A stretch of 40,057 nt of DNA, taken from positions 749,494-789,550 of the forward strand of contig MNCI01014774.1 in the NCBI GenBank assembly GCA_015680685.1. Direction: 5' to 3'. Positions within the stretch are counted from its first letter, which is position 1; every line of letters begins with the position of its first letter. The position numbers and the translations under genes were made by a program. Of this stretch, positions 22,501 through 32,720 are shown piece after piece. Origin of the DNA: Gnetum montanum. Taxonomy: Eukaryota; Streptophyta; Gnetopsida; Gnetales; Gnetaceae. The notes below the pieces were generated by a model, which was given only the letters and a program-made list of their open reading frames with translations, made no database searches and was not told the DNA's origin.

Positions 22501-23269
22501 AGTTTCTATCTCAATCATCTTTAATAGCTTGCATCATCTAGTTTTTCTCTACTTTGGCATAAGGAACATCCTCTAATCACTTGTTTCACATGATCAAATT
22601 GCTTTAATTTCATGAATCTTACCTTTAATTGTTTTGTTGTCATGATTTCCTAGTTTTTTAGATTCCATCTAGCTCTTGTTTTGGTTTCAAACTTGCTCAA
22701 AATTCCTCAAAATCTTAAGTTGAAAAATAGTTGTGAATAGCTATGTCAATGCATTCCTATTGATGTAGTTAGACTAGTTGATGTAGCCACATTAATGCAC
22801 CCTTGTTGATGTGGCATAAAATTCCTATAAATATGTGTGACACTTAGCTCAATTTTCACATTTTTTTAAATGCATAAGGAGTCTTTGCATTTTTTAGAGC
22901 TAAGACACTTTAAGAGCCATAACTTCTCAATAATTTACCTATTCTTTCATAGTTGAACTACCAGAGGTATGCTTTACATTGTAGAGGTATTAAAAACTAG
23001 GTTTTCATAGAAAATGTTTTGGAAATTTTTATAACTCCTCATGAACAAGATATTAAAATAATATCAAATTAATGGTTATGAGAGTTAATATCAATAATCA
23101 ACCTCTATTAAACTATGAATAAAATAACATCATATGCTTATAATCACTAAATAATAACTTAATAATAAAATTCTAACTTTTAACTAATGAACATAACTCA
23201 ATTGAATAAGGAAACATATTCAAATGAAACAAAGATTATGTTTAAGAAACTAATCCTAGGTTATTTTTG
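22501..23269 (+). other. AT-rich stretch inside element D, no gene
   Basis: I see no ORF here. A TATA-like CCTATAAATATG is at about 22815-22826, after several GTTGATGTAG/GTGGCA phrases (22755-22810) that loosely resemble the D LTR U3. From about 22860 to 23230 it is very AT-rich. It may be the leader of the third ORF or a remnant of another insertion; I cannot decide. Confidence 0.4.
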
Positions 23270-26020
23270 TGATCATAGATAGCACCTAAGCAAGGAATGT
23301 AGAGAGGATGGTCATTATAGCCCAAGGAAATATGACCATGTGGTGGTAGGAACCAACAACAAGAACTATAATAATAGTCCCAAGAGAAAGTAGCTAAGGT
23401 TAATCATGCTATGAGATCCCTATGCAAGGAGCCTATAGTGGAATATATTTGTCATATTATCATAGCAGAAATAGGGAAATCTAGGCAAGAGGAGATTCCA
23501 AGGGTGTGGTCTAATCTTGAGGTCACACTCATAAAGGCCTTCTTGGAGAAGGTTCGCATCAAAGAAATTCAAAGTTCCATCTTGTAAAAACTAAATTGCA
23601 GACCTTTCCTAGAGCTTGCACCAAAAGAGGTCAAACCACAACTCCAAGGATCTTTACTATGACCCATTCTCTCTAACATTTGGGAATGGGACATGGAAAA
23701 ACCTACTTCTTCTGGAATAACTAACAAGGAGATGCCATAGTTAAAATCAAAGAAATCACCATCTCTTACTCAGTTGAAGAAATTGTAGAGGCCCTTGGAT
23801 TACCCAACATCAGGGAAAAGCTAGTAGGGATATCTATGCAAGTGAATTGAAAAGCTAAGAAAGAGTGGATTTAGTAGTGCTATGGAGTGGACCGTAAGGA
23901 GTACAGTGTCCTCACCAAGGCAGAGTGAGCTTATTTCAAGATTGCAACCTATCACCTCATTCCAATTGTGAGGTTAAGCAAGGTCACTATCTTCTCTTCC
24001 AGGGCATGTGCAATTCTATGTAGAAAATTTCTAGTCAACTTATCATAACTCATATTCCTTAAAATAGAGAAGTGTTTTAAGGAAAATGAAAAGGATATGA
24101 AGGTACTCCCCTTTCCTTGCTTCATCAAAAAACTTTATAAAAGGAAAGGAATAGCCATCTATCCCAATGATGTGATCTACAAAGCTCTTGCCACATCATG
24201 GCAATAAATAATGAAGGATAAAGTGCCTCCCAAGCTTTAAGAAAAGGAGCAACACTGCCACTACTTGTAGCACTAGAAATAATAGTCAAAATGCTAGTAG
24301 CTACAAAGCATTTAAGAAAGCTTAGAGAGTAATAGTTGCAACAATAACCATCCTCTGAAGGTGGTGGAGAATCTTCAGTATATAGACCAGTCATAAGCCA
24401 TTTAAATGAGGTGACAAGGACTATTAGTTGACTAGATGATGAGATAACACCATTGTTCTATTTGCAAAGAAACTAAGCACCCATTCACGTCAATCTTACT
24501 GCCAGAGAAGTCATTGTATCCATACCAGAACAAGTGTTCCCTAAATTACAAGAAATATAATATCCTTCTCTATAATGCTAAAATAAGGTAAGGGAGCAAC
24601 AATCTTGATTATGCCACACAAGAGCTAAAAGGTTGTAGTGGAGGTGGTGGAAGATTGTATTGGGGATGCTCTGAGTGCTCTAGTAGCATCTATCCTTGAT
24701 GTTGCTATCATGGTATATGTACAAACATTAGTAGCAACATGAAGCAGAAGTGTTGTTATAATTGGTGATAGCTGAGCAATCAATTCCAAAGATCTTTGAT
24801 CTCCTAGAAGACATATCAGTTACCCAAATGCAACTGTTGTAGATAAGGAACAACCTATTGATCATGAATGCATAACTCGAGGAGACCATCATTAGCAATT
24901 GATAGTTTGCCACTAAGGTTGTAGAACTTAGAGCCTATTTATCTGATCTTGTAATTCTTAGGTCGTAACTCAACAAAGACGAAGCTTTTCAACAACTTTA
25001 GTAGAAATATCAAGAGGATACGAATGCCAAGAAAATGATGATCTTTGATGCATAACTATTCGAAGTAATGGTAAATTCCATTGATTATGACCTTTATCAA
25101 GTTCACAAGGAAAATCTGGTGCTAACCTAAGATAATCATTGACTACAAAATGCTAAGTAATAGAAAGACCAAATGATGGAATACATTTTCCTAGAAGAAG
25201 GTTTATAACCTTAACCAAAAGATCACAATTGAGGTCTTCACCTAGAAGAATGAGGCCCTAAAATTTGAACAAGTTAAGAATCATTATAAGGACTAGGTTG
25301 GTATTCTTAAGAAAATCAACAAAAAAGAAATCATGTTAGCTAAGACGAAGGTAAATAACATCCTTCATCAAGTCCAAAAAAGACATGATGTATGACATCC
25401 CATCTTTTATGGTTTCAACACATACAACGAAGTAGAAATCCACTTGAAGGGGTTGTGGATTGAAGAGATGATAGAGTACATGAAGCTTGCATAACTATGA
25501 TATGTAAACTTAGTAATGCTAATAGCAAGAAGGCTCAGATCTAAATTACAAAAGAAAATGACTAGATCTTACCTCCTCTATGAGGTAGAGTTCAAGATCC
25601 ACAAAGAACTAAATAAAAGTTCAAAGTGGTCAATGTGGAGCTTAAGGTTTTCAAAAGTAAATTAATTAATCAAAGATCTATTGTTGGCCTAGGAGAATAA
25701 GTAGCTACCATGAGCTTTAAAACCTTGTATATATATTTGTAGCATGGTTTGTCAATGTAAAGGAGATGTTTCCCTCATTTCCATGCATGTGGGATGTACC
25801 AACACTAGCTCATCTAGGCAAAGCAGCCTAGCCCATTCATGATTCACAAGACAAGGAGGAAAGATGAAGGCACTCTTAGATGCCTTTCAACTTTTGGTGG
25901 TAGTAGCAGTAGTAACAAGGTAGCATTGGCCTCCGACAAAGCAAGGACATGATGAAGGAGCCTTTGTGCCATCAGAGCCTACACCAATAGGCACAATGTG
26001 AAGAATTCATTCTACCTCCA
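23270..26020 (+). pseudogene. Element D third-ORF relic after pol (env-position, plant transposon-protein-like)
   Basis: This long former coding region has stops and frameshifts in every frame. It lies between pol and the 3' LTR, where Athila elements carry an env-like ORF. Readable pieces include AEIGKSRQEEIPRVWSNLEV (about 23467), EEIVEALGLPNIREKLVGIS (about 23775), KAEXAYFKIATYHLIPIVRL with TKAE (about 23920-23980), then KVTIFSSRACAILCRKFLVN and FPCFIKKLYKRKGIAIYPND (about 24111-24170). The YFKIATYHLIP...RACAIL pattern recalls the 'putative plant transposon protein' domain seen in plant retroelements; this is from memory and unconfirmed. A Lys/Glu/Gln-rich, probably coiled-coil half follows (about 24900-25700). 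A and B lack it. It could instead be a nested foreign element. Confidence 0.5.
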
Positions 26021-26215
26021 TCAATCCAATAAGCACCTACTAATTTTTGCCAAAAAGTATTCAATTTCTTTGTATGTTGTACTAATTTCATAACCATGAA
26101 AAATGATACTCAAGAGTTATTTTATTTATTAGAGTTAGTTAGTCAATTCCATACTTCTCCAAATTTTGTAAGAAACTTGATTCCATTTTATTCACTTGAG
26201 GACGAGTTTTCAATT

Positions 26216-26228
26216 AGTCATGAGAGGA
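26216..26228 (+). other. Element D polypurine tract
   Basis: AGTCATGAGAGGA abuts the TGATGA start of the 3' LTR. It is a decayed form of the AGTCATGGGGGTA tract of B and C. It follows GAGGACGAGTTTTCA, the same phrase that precedes the tract in A (GAGGATGAGTTTTCA). Confidence 0.75.
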
Positions 26229-27084
26229 TGATGAAGCATCAATAAGTCAAATGCGTTGACACAACCTCATCGATGTATCTTAAGATGCTTTGGCACATAT
26301 GCATCAATGTTGATTTCCCTGATGCCTATATAAGTATGCACACTAGCCACATTTATGACATATTTTATCATTCCCTTAGCCAAACTCTTATAGTTTTCTT
26401 TCATCGGACTTAGCAAAATTTTTCCTATGAGTACCTACAACGTAGATTGAATTGATTGTATAGAATTTTATTAGAGTGTAATATGTGCCTAGACATAGCT
26501 ACATGAATGACAATAAAATCAACATGTCTTCTATTCGTTTCAACACTTAGATTAGCTTAAGTTTACTTTAAAATGCTTTACTTAAAATGCAATTTACTTT
26601 CTTGTACTTAAGTAGTTAATGTCTTATTTCATAAGTAATGTAAGTATGATCACTTTGAGAATAATATACTAATGCTTAGTAATCCCAACAATTAATATTT
26701 GGTATTCCTAACAGTAAATACTTGGTAACCCAATAGTGTTAGTATAACTTTAGGATGTGTACAGAATGTGGGAATGGATACTCTATTTTAGGATAGTTTA
26801 GTTATTAATTAGTAAAGTTAAATATTTCAATATTTTCTTTCTCTAATATTTTTAAAGATAAAAAATAAATAAATAATTATAAAAATAAATATCCTGCACC
26901 TCAACCACTCTTAGTCATATGGACTAAGTTAACATAAGTGATGGTTGCGAAGACAATGACAAGTAATCATATGTTTCACTATCAAAGGACATATGTCACT
27001 TAGGTAGAAGGAATCCATGGAATTTAACCATATTGTTTGTATATGCTTATGATTCATATGGATAGGCATAGAGAATACCCATCA
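26229..27084 (+). repeat. Element D 3' LTR (856 bp)
   Basis: It starts TGATGAAGCATCA and ends ATACCCATCA. Its layout matches the A LTR: a TATA box TATATAAG at 26327-26334, CCAAACTCTTA near 26380, AATGACAATAAAATC (about 26505), the phrase GGGAATGGATACT (about 26770), and GGAATTTAACC...ATATGGATAGGCATAGAGA at the end. U3 lacks the 14-bp GATATC array and has ATCGATG/ATCAATG motifs in its place. The 5' partner is outside the window. Confidence 0.82.
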
Positions 27085-28439
27085 CTCATAAAAGATATAA
27101 ACTTTATTCTAGAAATAGTAAAACAAAAACCATAGAAGAATAAACTCACCAATATGTATGGTAAAGCTTATCACTTTTAATTTACTGAAATTAAATTGTG
27201 GTTAAGGATATCACTATGATAGATCCTTAGATGTCACATAATCCATGTAGGATGCATAATGAGCTTTGTATCTTAAAGGACTTTCAAGTTTTTTTCAAGG
27301 TCAAGAACAAATTATGATACTCTCATAGGACACAATCACATATCCCTCAGGGTAGAGACAAAAAGCCAAAAAGTTGAATCCTCAGGGCTACATAGTAGAT
27401 GTTTCTATAGTAATAATTTATGCTTCTTAGATCTCTTAAGGACTATAACAAACTATAAAGTATAGGGAGATTATTCTAAAAATTAGATCTACATAAATTA
27501 AGTTCATATTAGGACATCCATTTAACTAGCCCCAAGTACAAACCTCTCAAATAATTGAAATACGGATAAGATATAATAGTTCTCATCATGTAGGATAATA
27601 AACACTCAAACCTTGGGAGAATGATATAACAATGATGGTATAGCTCACAAAATGATATAAAAAAGATGGTATAGCTTACAAAAAATTGATCTATTTTCTA
27701 ATCCTTTAGCCAATGCAAATCCTTGCTCAATTTATAGTGACAATGATTGTTATGGATTACTTACTTTGTTGATGATCTAGACATAANTGTACCCAATGAT
27801 TGTTATGGATTACTTACTTTGTTGATGATCTAGACATAATCTTTAATAACTCTAGCATCTAAGAAAGCTTCCTATAAAGAAATGGAGTGGGGGAAACAAC
27901 TAGAAATGGATTTTTTATTTTCTTTAATGACCACCCAAGATGTCTCATTTGAGGCTTGGTTGTTCATTCTACAAAGGCTAAGACTTGGGTAGGATGTTTG
28001 GAATAATTTGGGACATCCACCATGACATCTAGTGGAATTCTAGTGGAGTATCCATGCCAAGGCTTGGATGTCCATGCTTAGGCTTAGAACATTCATAATC
28101 TAGGATGTTTGAGCTGAAGCTTAGGATGTCTAGGCTACGTAGAAGATGAATCCTCAAACTTATTTGCTCTCAGTTTGGATGTCCATCATGAAGCCTAGAC
28201 ATTTGATCTACACCTAGGATTGAAAATAGATTATGTTAACTTAGTTTATTCTTTCCTCCATACATCTTAGAATACTTTATTTAGCTTTGTTTACTTATAA
28301 TTTTTCTAAGTGCTCAACAACTTGGTTGATGCTTGAAATACAAGCTCAATCAAACATACTTCTTCATTGTCTAGTATTTAGAGCACCAAAATATGGGATA
28401 GATAAAAAAATATCTAGTTTTTATATTAATTTTGCTAAA
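27085..28439. other. Unassigned AT-rich sequence
   Basis: No gene is supported. It is flanking DNA of element D, AT-rich and with stops in all frames. A degenerate short-period repeat on GGATGTCCA/AGGATGTCTAGGC phrases runs over about 27940-28210. An assembly join lies at 27787 (separate entry). Confidence 0.5.
27741..27839. other. Assembly join: N flanked by an exact 46-bp duplication
   Basis: Bases 27741-27786 (CAATGATTGTTATGG onward) are repeated exactly at 27794-27839. The N at 27787 and TGTACC lie between them. This looks like two contig ends that overlap but were joined without merging. Confidence 0.85.
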
Positions 28440-28990
28440 AAATTTAATCATGTGTAAGATCATAAAGAATATCATTCATCATTAAAATAGTAAAATGATT
28501 TTTTATTATAACAATAATCCTATTCACTACCCTTAAGTTAATGCACATTCTACATTCTTCATTTTTTTCTTTAAAACAAGCATAGTTGGAACTCCATATG
28601 GAGATATTAATTCTCTTACAAATCCATTGAAAAGTAACTCTCCTACTTTCTTTTGAAGTTCAACCCTTTGATATGTATCATCCAATATACTCTTACATTT
28701 GGAATGGTAGCATTTGGAATGAAATCAATTTAATGCTAGACATTCTACATTGGTAGCAACCTCTCAAGTTTATCATTGTAGACATTGAAAAATTGCTTTG
28801 CTAATCCTTTAACTACTATTAGAAGATTACATTACTCAGCTATATGTAAATTAATCATGGATACCACAATAAAACTAATGCCTACCTCATCATGTTCTAT
28901 ATTGTATTCTTTCTTGTAATGACTGAAAATGTTGGTGGCTAGAACCACCGAGGGGTCAATGGATGCATAGCCTAACCCCAACCCCATGTC
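28440..28990 (-). pseudogene. RT relic of a second Ty3/gypsy lineage
   Basis: Read on the minus strand, broken frames give pieces typical of the region entering RT: IDFIPNATIPNVRVY (about 28728-28684; compare the common IDLxPGAxLPNxxxYRM), ELQKKVGELLFNGFVRELIS, and SPYGVPTMLVLKKKMKNVEC (about 28606-28547; compare SPxxxPxLLVxKKDGxWRMC). A preceding segment (about 28990-28750) contains phrases like GLAKQFFNVYNDKLERLLP. The DxxPG...PN signature is that of chromovirus-type elements and differs from the SEWVSP form in A and B. So this is an unrelated older insertion. LTRs were not found. Confidence 0.6.
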
Positions 28991-29039
28991 AAGGCCTACT
29001 AGAAAAGGAGATGTGATGCCCTAAATGGTCTTGTCTATT

Positions 29040-29900
29040 GAACAAGGACTTTGCTAGCTGCAATTGGGGTGTTAGATGCAATCGGGGGTGGCATAGTTAG
29101 ACGAGATGTGAATGCAAACAGTGTGAAATGGTGCTAAGTGTTTTAAGTGGTGTTCACGGTGCTAAGTGTAGAGTGTAGTCATAGGTGGGGGTGAGTGTAG
29201 TCAAGGGTTCTTGTGTGAATGGAAGTGCCAACCCATGGAGACTACTGCTCGAGTGGAGTTACAATGTGACTACACATTAAAAATGCAAAGAATGTAAAGA
29301 AAACATGAAAAATGTAGGAGAGAGAAACAGAACACCACCCCAAATGGGGTTGAGCATAGTTAGCTCCAAATGGGGTTTAAAAAATACATGGTGTACAATA
29401 GGCATAGTGGAGAGCATAGTCACAGCCTTTGTGGTGTTGAGCTATAAAGTCTGGCAGTCGCATTGGTGTCCATGCCTGCTGGGTTGGCTGTTTTGGTGTA
29501 CCATGGGCTATGGTGTCCTGCAAGGCTACAACGATGTTGTGGTGGGCCGTGGTGTGCAACTCTGCCTCTTTGCCAATGCCTTTGGGTCTTGTTCACCCAA
29601 AATCCAAGTGCCAAATGCTAAGAATGCAAAAATGCCAACTGTGTTTGAGATTTGCCAACCCCTGAAATGTTGGGGGCCCAAGGGTATTTATAGGGTTAGG
29701 GTTGCCATGAAATGCGAATCGGGCACCACATGGTGGTGGGGTAGTTGGGACTATGCTAACCCCAACTACGCTCTCCACTATAGCAAACAGTGTTAGGTTG
29801 TGTTGTCCTTTGACTGACTCTGCAAGGCTACGAGACTATGACTATGCTACCAACTGCATGTTCAAGTGCTGAGGAGACCACAGTGTACCTAAAAAAATGC
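29040..29900. repeat. GT-rich region with dispersed GAGYRTAGT/CTACRCTC motifs
   Basis: This region is higher in G and T than its neighbours. It holds scattered copies of GTGTAGTC, GCATAGTC and GACTACAC-like words. A TATA-like GGGTATTTATAGGG is at about 29683-29696. The 163-codon ORF at 29305-29796 lies here, but its composition follows the repeats and it matches no family I know. I read the region as the older, less regular flank of the minisatellite that follows. Confidence 0.45.
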
Positions 29901-30790
29901 CAAAAAATGCAACTTTTGAAGACTACACTCCGGGACTATGTTGTCCACTGTGGGAAGTGGTGTTGAGTGTAGTTACAATTTTGGGAAGAAGGGAAATGCA
30001 AAAAAGATAAATGCTACTACTGCAGGTGTGTTAGAGCTAATGCGAATGTCAGTGCTATGCTCTCCACTATACTTAACTACACTCCAGATTGGGGGAGAGT
30101 GTAGTTCAACACTTAGAAAATTTTCTGCATGGGAGGCTAACTACACTCTCTACTAGGGAAGAGCGTAGTTTTAGACTTAGAAAAATTTCTACAAAATCTG
30201 GCAAATTGTGGCTAAGTGTTGATTATGCTCTAGGGAAGGCTGACTACACTCCCAAATAGGGTTGAGTGTAGTCTCGGCGCTTAGAGAAATTTCTGCAAAA
30301 TCAAGCTTCCAGTTGACTACACTCGGCTACGCTCTTGAGCATAGTGGAGAACATAGTCTTAATAGATAGAAAAATCTACAAAAAAAAAAGTTAGGCCTTG
30401 ATGTTGTCTACGCTTGACTATGCTCTCAGGTAGTGGAGAGTGTAGTTCCAATAGTTAGAGAATTTTGTAAAAAATGTGCTTCCATGTTGACTATGCTCTA
30501 GTTTGGTGGAGAGCATAGTCCCAGTTAGAAAAAATTTTGCAAAACATGCATCGCTATGCTAACTACACTTGACACGCTCCCAAGTGTAGTCTCAACAATT
30601 AGAAAAATTTACTAAAACTAAGCCTCCAAGCTAACTACGCTCTAGAGCATAGTTGGAAGTGTAGTCTCGCCACTACACTTCTGAGTATAGTCCCGATAGA
30701 AAAATTTTGCAAAACTGGTGTCTTCGTCCTAACTACACTCTAGAGCGTAGTCTCAGCACTTAGAAAATTTCTGTAGCAAGTGTCATCATT
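29900..30790. repeat. Minisatellite-like array with inverted CTACRCTC...GAGYRTAG pairs
   Basis: About nine degenerate units of 60-105 bp are seen. Each contains TTAGAAAAATTTCTGCAAAA or a variant (near 30113, 30174, 30279, 30362, 30453, 30524, 30598, 30694, 30758). Many next carry CTTCCA..GTTGACTACACTC or CTAACTACACTC, and then the inverse word GAGCGTAGTC or GAGCATAGTC. Each unit could fold into a short hairpin through the 8-10 bp inverted words. Confidence 0.65.
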
Positions 30791-31440
30791 CTAACACTTT
30801 TCTAACAAAATTTTTATTAACTCAAAATTAAAACTAATTTTGACATGAAGATTATGGTTGATGGTAAAGATTCTTGATGTATACCTTTTAGTAGTGGTAC
30901 CATGTTGTTGCTCTAAAAAAATACTTGTATGAAGCCATAACTCTCTATCTCAATTCTTTTTGCTATTCTAAGTTAAGTATGGATGTTGAGAAGTGATATA
31001 AGTTTTGTTAAGAATGAGACCTTCCTCTCTACTTAGTGCCAAGCTTGTGATGTACTCTAAATTTTCTTTGCTTATTATTAATTTTTTTTAGGGTTTGATA
31101 CCCTTCCTAAATATTAGAACACACACTATGAATCCAAAAAGATCTTTATTAATAAAAATGTACTATTAATATCCTGTTGAATCCGATAGAAACATTGTAA
31201 ATTAAATTTTTATAGGATTATAAAAGAAATTAGATATGAAGATACCGTGTTGGAGAAGGTTACCTTTACAATAATTTCTCCCATCATCTAATACAATAAT
31301 TGCATGATGCTTCGTTTACTTTTCAACAAATCTCATGAATCTATAAAAATAAAATTTCCCATCAGTACGAAGGAATTGCTAACATCAACCTAACTTTACT
31401 GGATATAATTTGGAGTAAAATAAGTAAGTCAGAAACAAGA
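30791..31440. other. AT-rich stretch, no gene seen
   Basis: There are no ORFs or recognisable repeats. It separates the minisatellite region from the 3' end of the peptide gene. Long A/T runs occur around 31060-31220. Confidence 0.5.
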
Positions 31441-31445
31441 AACCA

Positions 31446-31451
31446 TTTATT
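31446..31451 (-). terminator. Polyadenylation signal of the peptide gene
   Basis: AATAAA on the minus strand lies 82 bases past the stop codon of the peptide gene, a usual distance for a plant poly(A) signal. Confidence 0.6.
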
Positions 31452-31532
31452 CTATGTTGATAAGGTCCTGTTCCTGTTTATCACATGAAATGGAAACAAA
31501 AACCCAAATCATGAAGTCACATGGAGGAAATC

Positions 31533-32279
31533 TCAGTCGCGGATGGCTGGATGATGGGGAGGAGGAATAGGACATGAATCTGAGGTACAAGGATTAGGCC
31601 CTGTTGGCACACGCCTTGTAGGGTATCCAACATTACCCTTAAAATGGTTGCTATTCTGCATAATTTCTGCCGCATCCAAATGATGAGGAGGAGGCACAGG
31701 GCATGCATCTGAAGTACATGGATTAGGCCATGTTGGTAATCTAGTTGGATGAACAGTCAATTCATCACTCCCCTTCNCTGTTGGTAATCTAGTTGGATGA
31801 ACAGTCAATTCATCACTCCCCTTCTCCTCATATGTCGTTGATTCCATGGATGGTGCTTCCTCTTTTTGGAAGATTCTTCCATGGGGAGGTCGTGGGGATT
31901 CATCTGATGAGCCATCAGAAGGGCCTGAAGGTGGAACTGGACGTTTGATTTTCTCCCATACCTGCAATTCCACGGCCATTCAAAGAGATTAGGGGGGATT
32001 TTGCTCATTATGGATCCTCCCAAGATACTGGCCTGGGATGAACATTGAGTCTCCAGGTGATGATCTTACCTGCAATTCTACATTCTTGGTCTTCTGGTCT
32101 TCTTGTTCTTCTGGGGTTACATGACCGAGGCTTTTCCTTCCCAACAACAAGGCTGCCGATCGATCATTCATCTCATCCTGAGCTTGGATGTTTTGGGCAC
32201 ATCCCATTACAGCAAACAGTGCTAGTACTACTGCTACTAGCAGTAGCACAGCAGCCTTGGAGATGCAGCAGCTTTTCAT
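31533..32279 (-). CDS. Secreted Pro-rich precursor with two PNPCTSDxCPxPPPHH repeats (two coding exons)
   Basis: Coding exons are 32279-32070 and 31961-31533, joined over a 108-bp phase-0 intron (LQ | VW) with GTAAGA donor and TTGCAG acceptor. ATG at 32279 has A at -3. Residues 1-28 (CCISKAAVLLLVAVVLALFA) look like a signal peptide. The middle is acidic and hydrophilic; exon 2 opens with KIKRPVPPSGPSDGSSDE. The C-terminus has two copies of a motif, WPNPCTSDACPVPPPHH and GPNPCTSDSCPIPPPHH, each after PTR, 20 residues apart. RRVPTGPNP resembles the first part of CLE peptides and VPPSGPS recalls IDA-like peptides, but neither full motif is present. Likely a secreted peptide precursor, family unknown. 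The displayed 212 residues include a 16-codon assembly duplication (31777-31824); the true length is probably about 196. Confidence 0.8.
31731..31824. other. Assembly join inside the peptide gene: N with exact 46-bp duplication
   Basis: Bases 31731-31776 are repeated exactly at 31779-31824, with N (31777) and one C between. The offset is 48 bases, so the false repeat stays in frame and adds a second KGSDELTVHPTRLPT. The same 46-bp length occurs at the join at 27787. Confidence 0.85.
31962..32069 (-). other. Intron 2 of the peptide gene (108 bp)
   Basis: On the minus strand, GAATTGCAG|GTAAGATC at the donor and GAATTGCAG|GTATGGGAG at the acceptor. Both exon-intron borders share the word GAATTGCAGGTA, so the intron looks flanked by a 12-bp direct repeat. 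Without splicing the frame ends at 31989. Confidence 0.8.
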
Positions 32280-32288
32280 TTTGGTAAC

Positions 32289-32654
32289 CTGGAGAGGAGT
32301 TAAATGATTTCTCGACCAACTTTATGTCGTTTGTTCTGCAGTGACGATAAATAAAATAAATAAATGTACAGAAAGATCTGGTTCTCTGAATGCATGTTAT
32401 TGAAGACGGCAAAAATAGAAAAAATAAATCGTACCGTACGTCAGTTTCGAAGTTTCTACTCTATGATTTGTCAGAGAGATATCTAATAAGCTAGTGGGTA
32501 TGATACAAAATGCTAAATACGCATCAACGCAAATCAGTATCGTAACTCATGGTATTTATGAAATTTAATCAGAGAGAATTTCCGCTTTCCGGGGAGCAGC
32601 ATAACAGAATTCAGAGTGTTAAGGAAGCATGAATCTTGAGATATGGAGACTTAC
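32289..32654 (-). other. Intron 1, in the 5' UTR of the peptide gene (366 bp)
   Basis: On the minus strand the donor is GTGAAG|GTAAGT (exon ends at 32655). The acceptor is AACTCCTCTCCAG|GTTACC (exon starts at 32288), nine bases before the ATG. Both sites are close to consensus. The upstream leader exon runs from 32655 towards about 32730. Leader introns of this kind are common in plant genes. Confidence 0.65.
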
Positions 32655-32720
32655 CTTCACAGAAATTGCAGAACGGCAAAACTACTGCCAATGCCGAAAA
32701 CGTTCAGCTTCTGCTACAAA

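Noticed and set aside
22740-23270. An extra LTR with TATA box and a PBS-like word (TAGCACCTAAGCAAGG at about 23280)
   Set aside because: No TG...CA borders, no partner LTR and only a weak PBS match; kept as an open note only.
29305-29796. 163-codon plus-strand ORF
   Set aside because: It lies in the GT-rich repeat region, its composition follows the repeat words, no domain is recognisable, and overlapping minus-strand ORFs exist. Length alone is not enough.
29900-30790. CRISPR-like or rDNA spacer repeats
   Set aside because: The units are diverged, irregular in spacing and set in plant nuclear repeat DNA; no rRNA or tRNA gene was seen anywhere in the window.
31533-32279. Firm assignment of the peptide gene to the CLE or IDA families
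   Set aside because: Only short partial matches (RVPTGPNP, VPPSGPS) are present; the conserved C-terminal ends of both families are missing.
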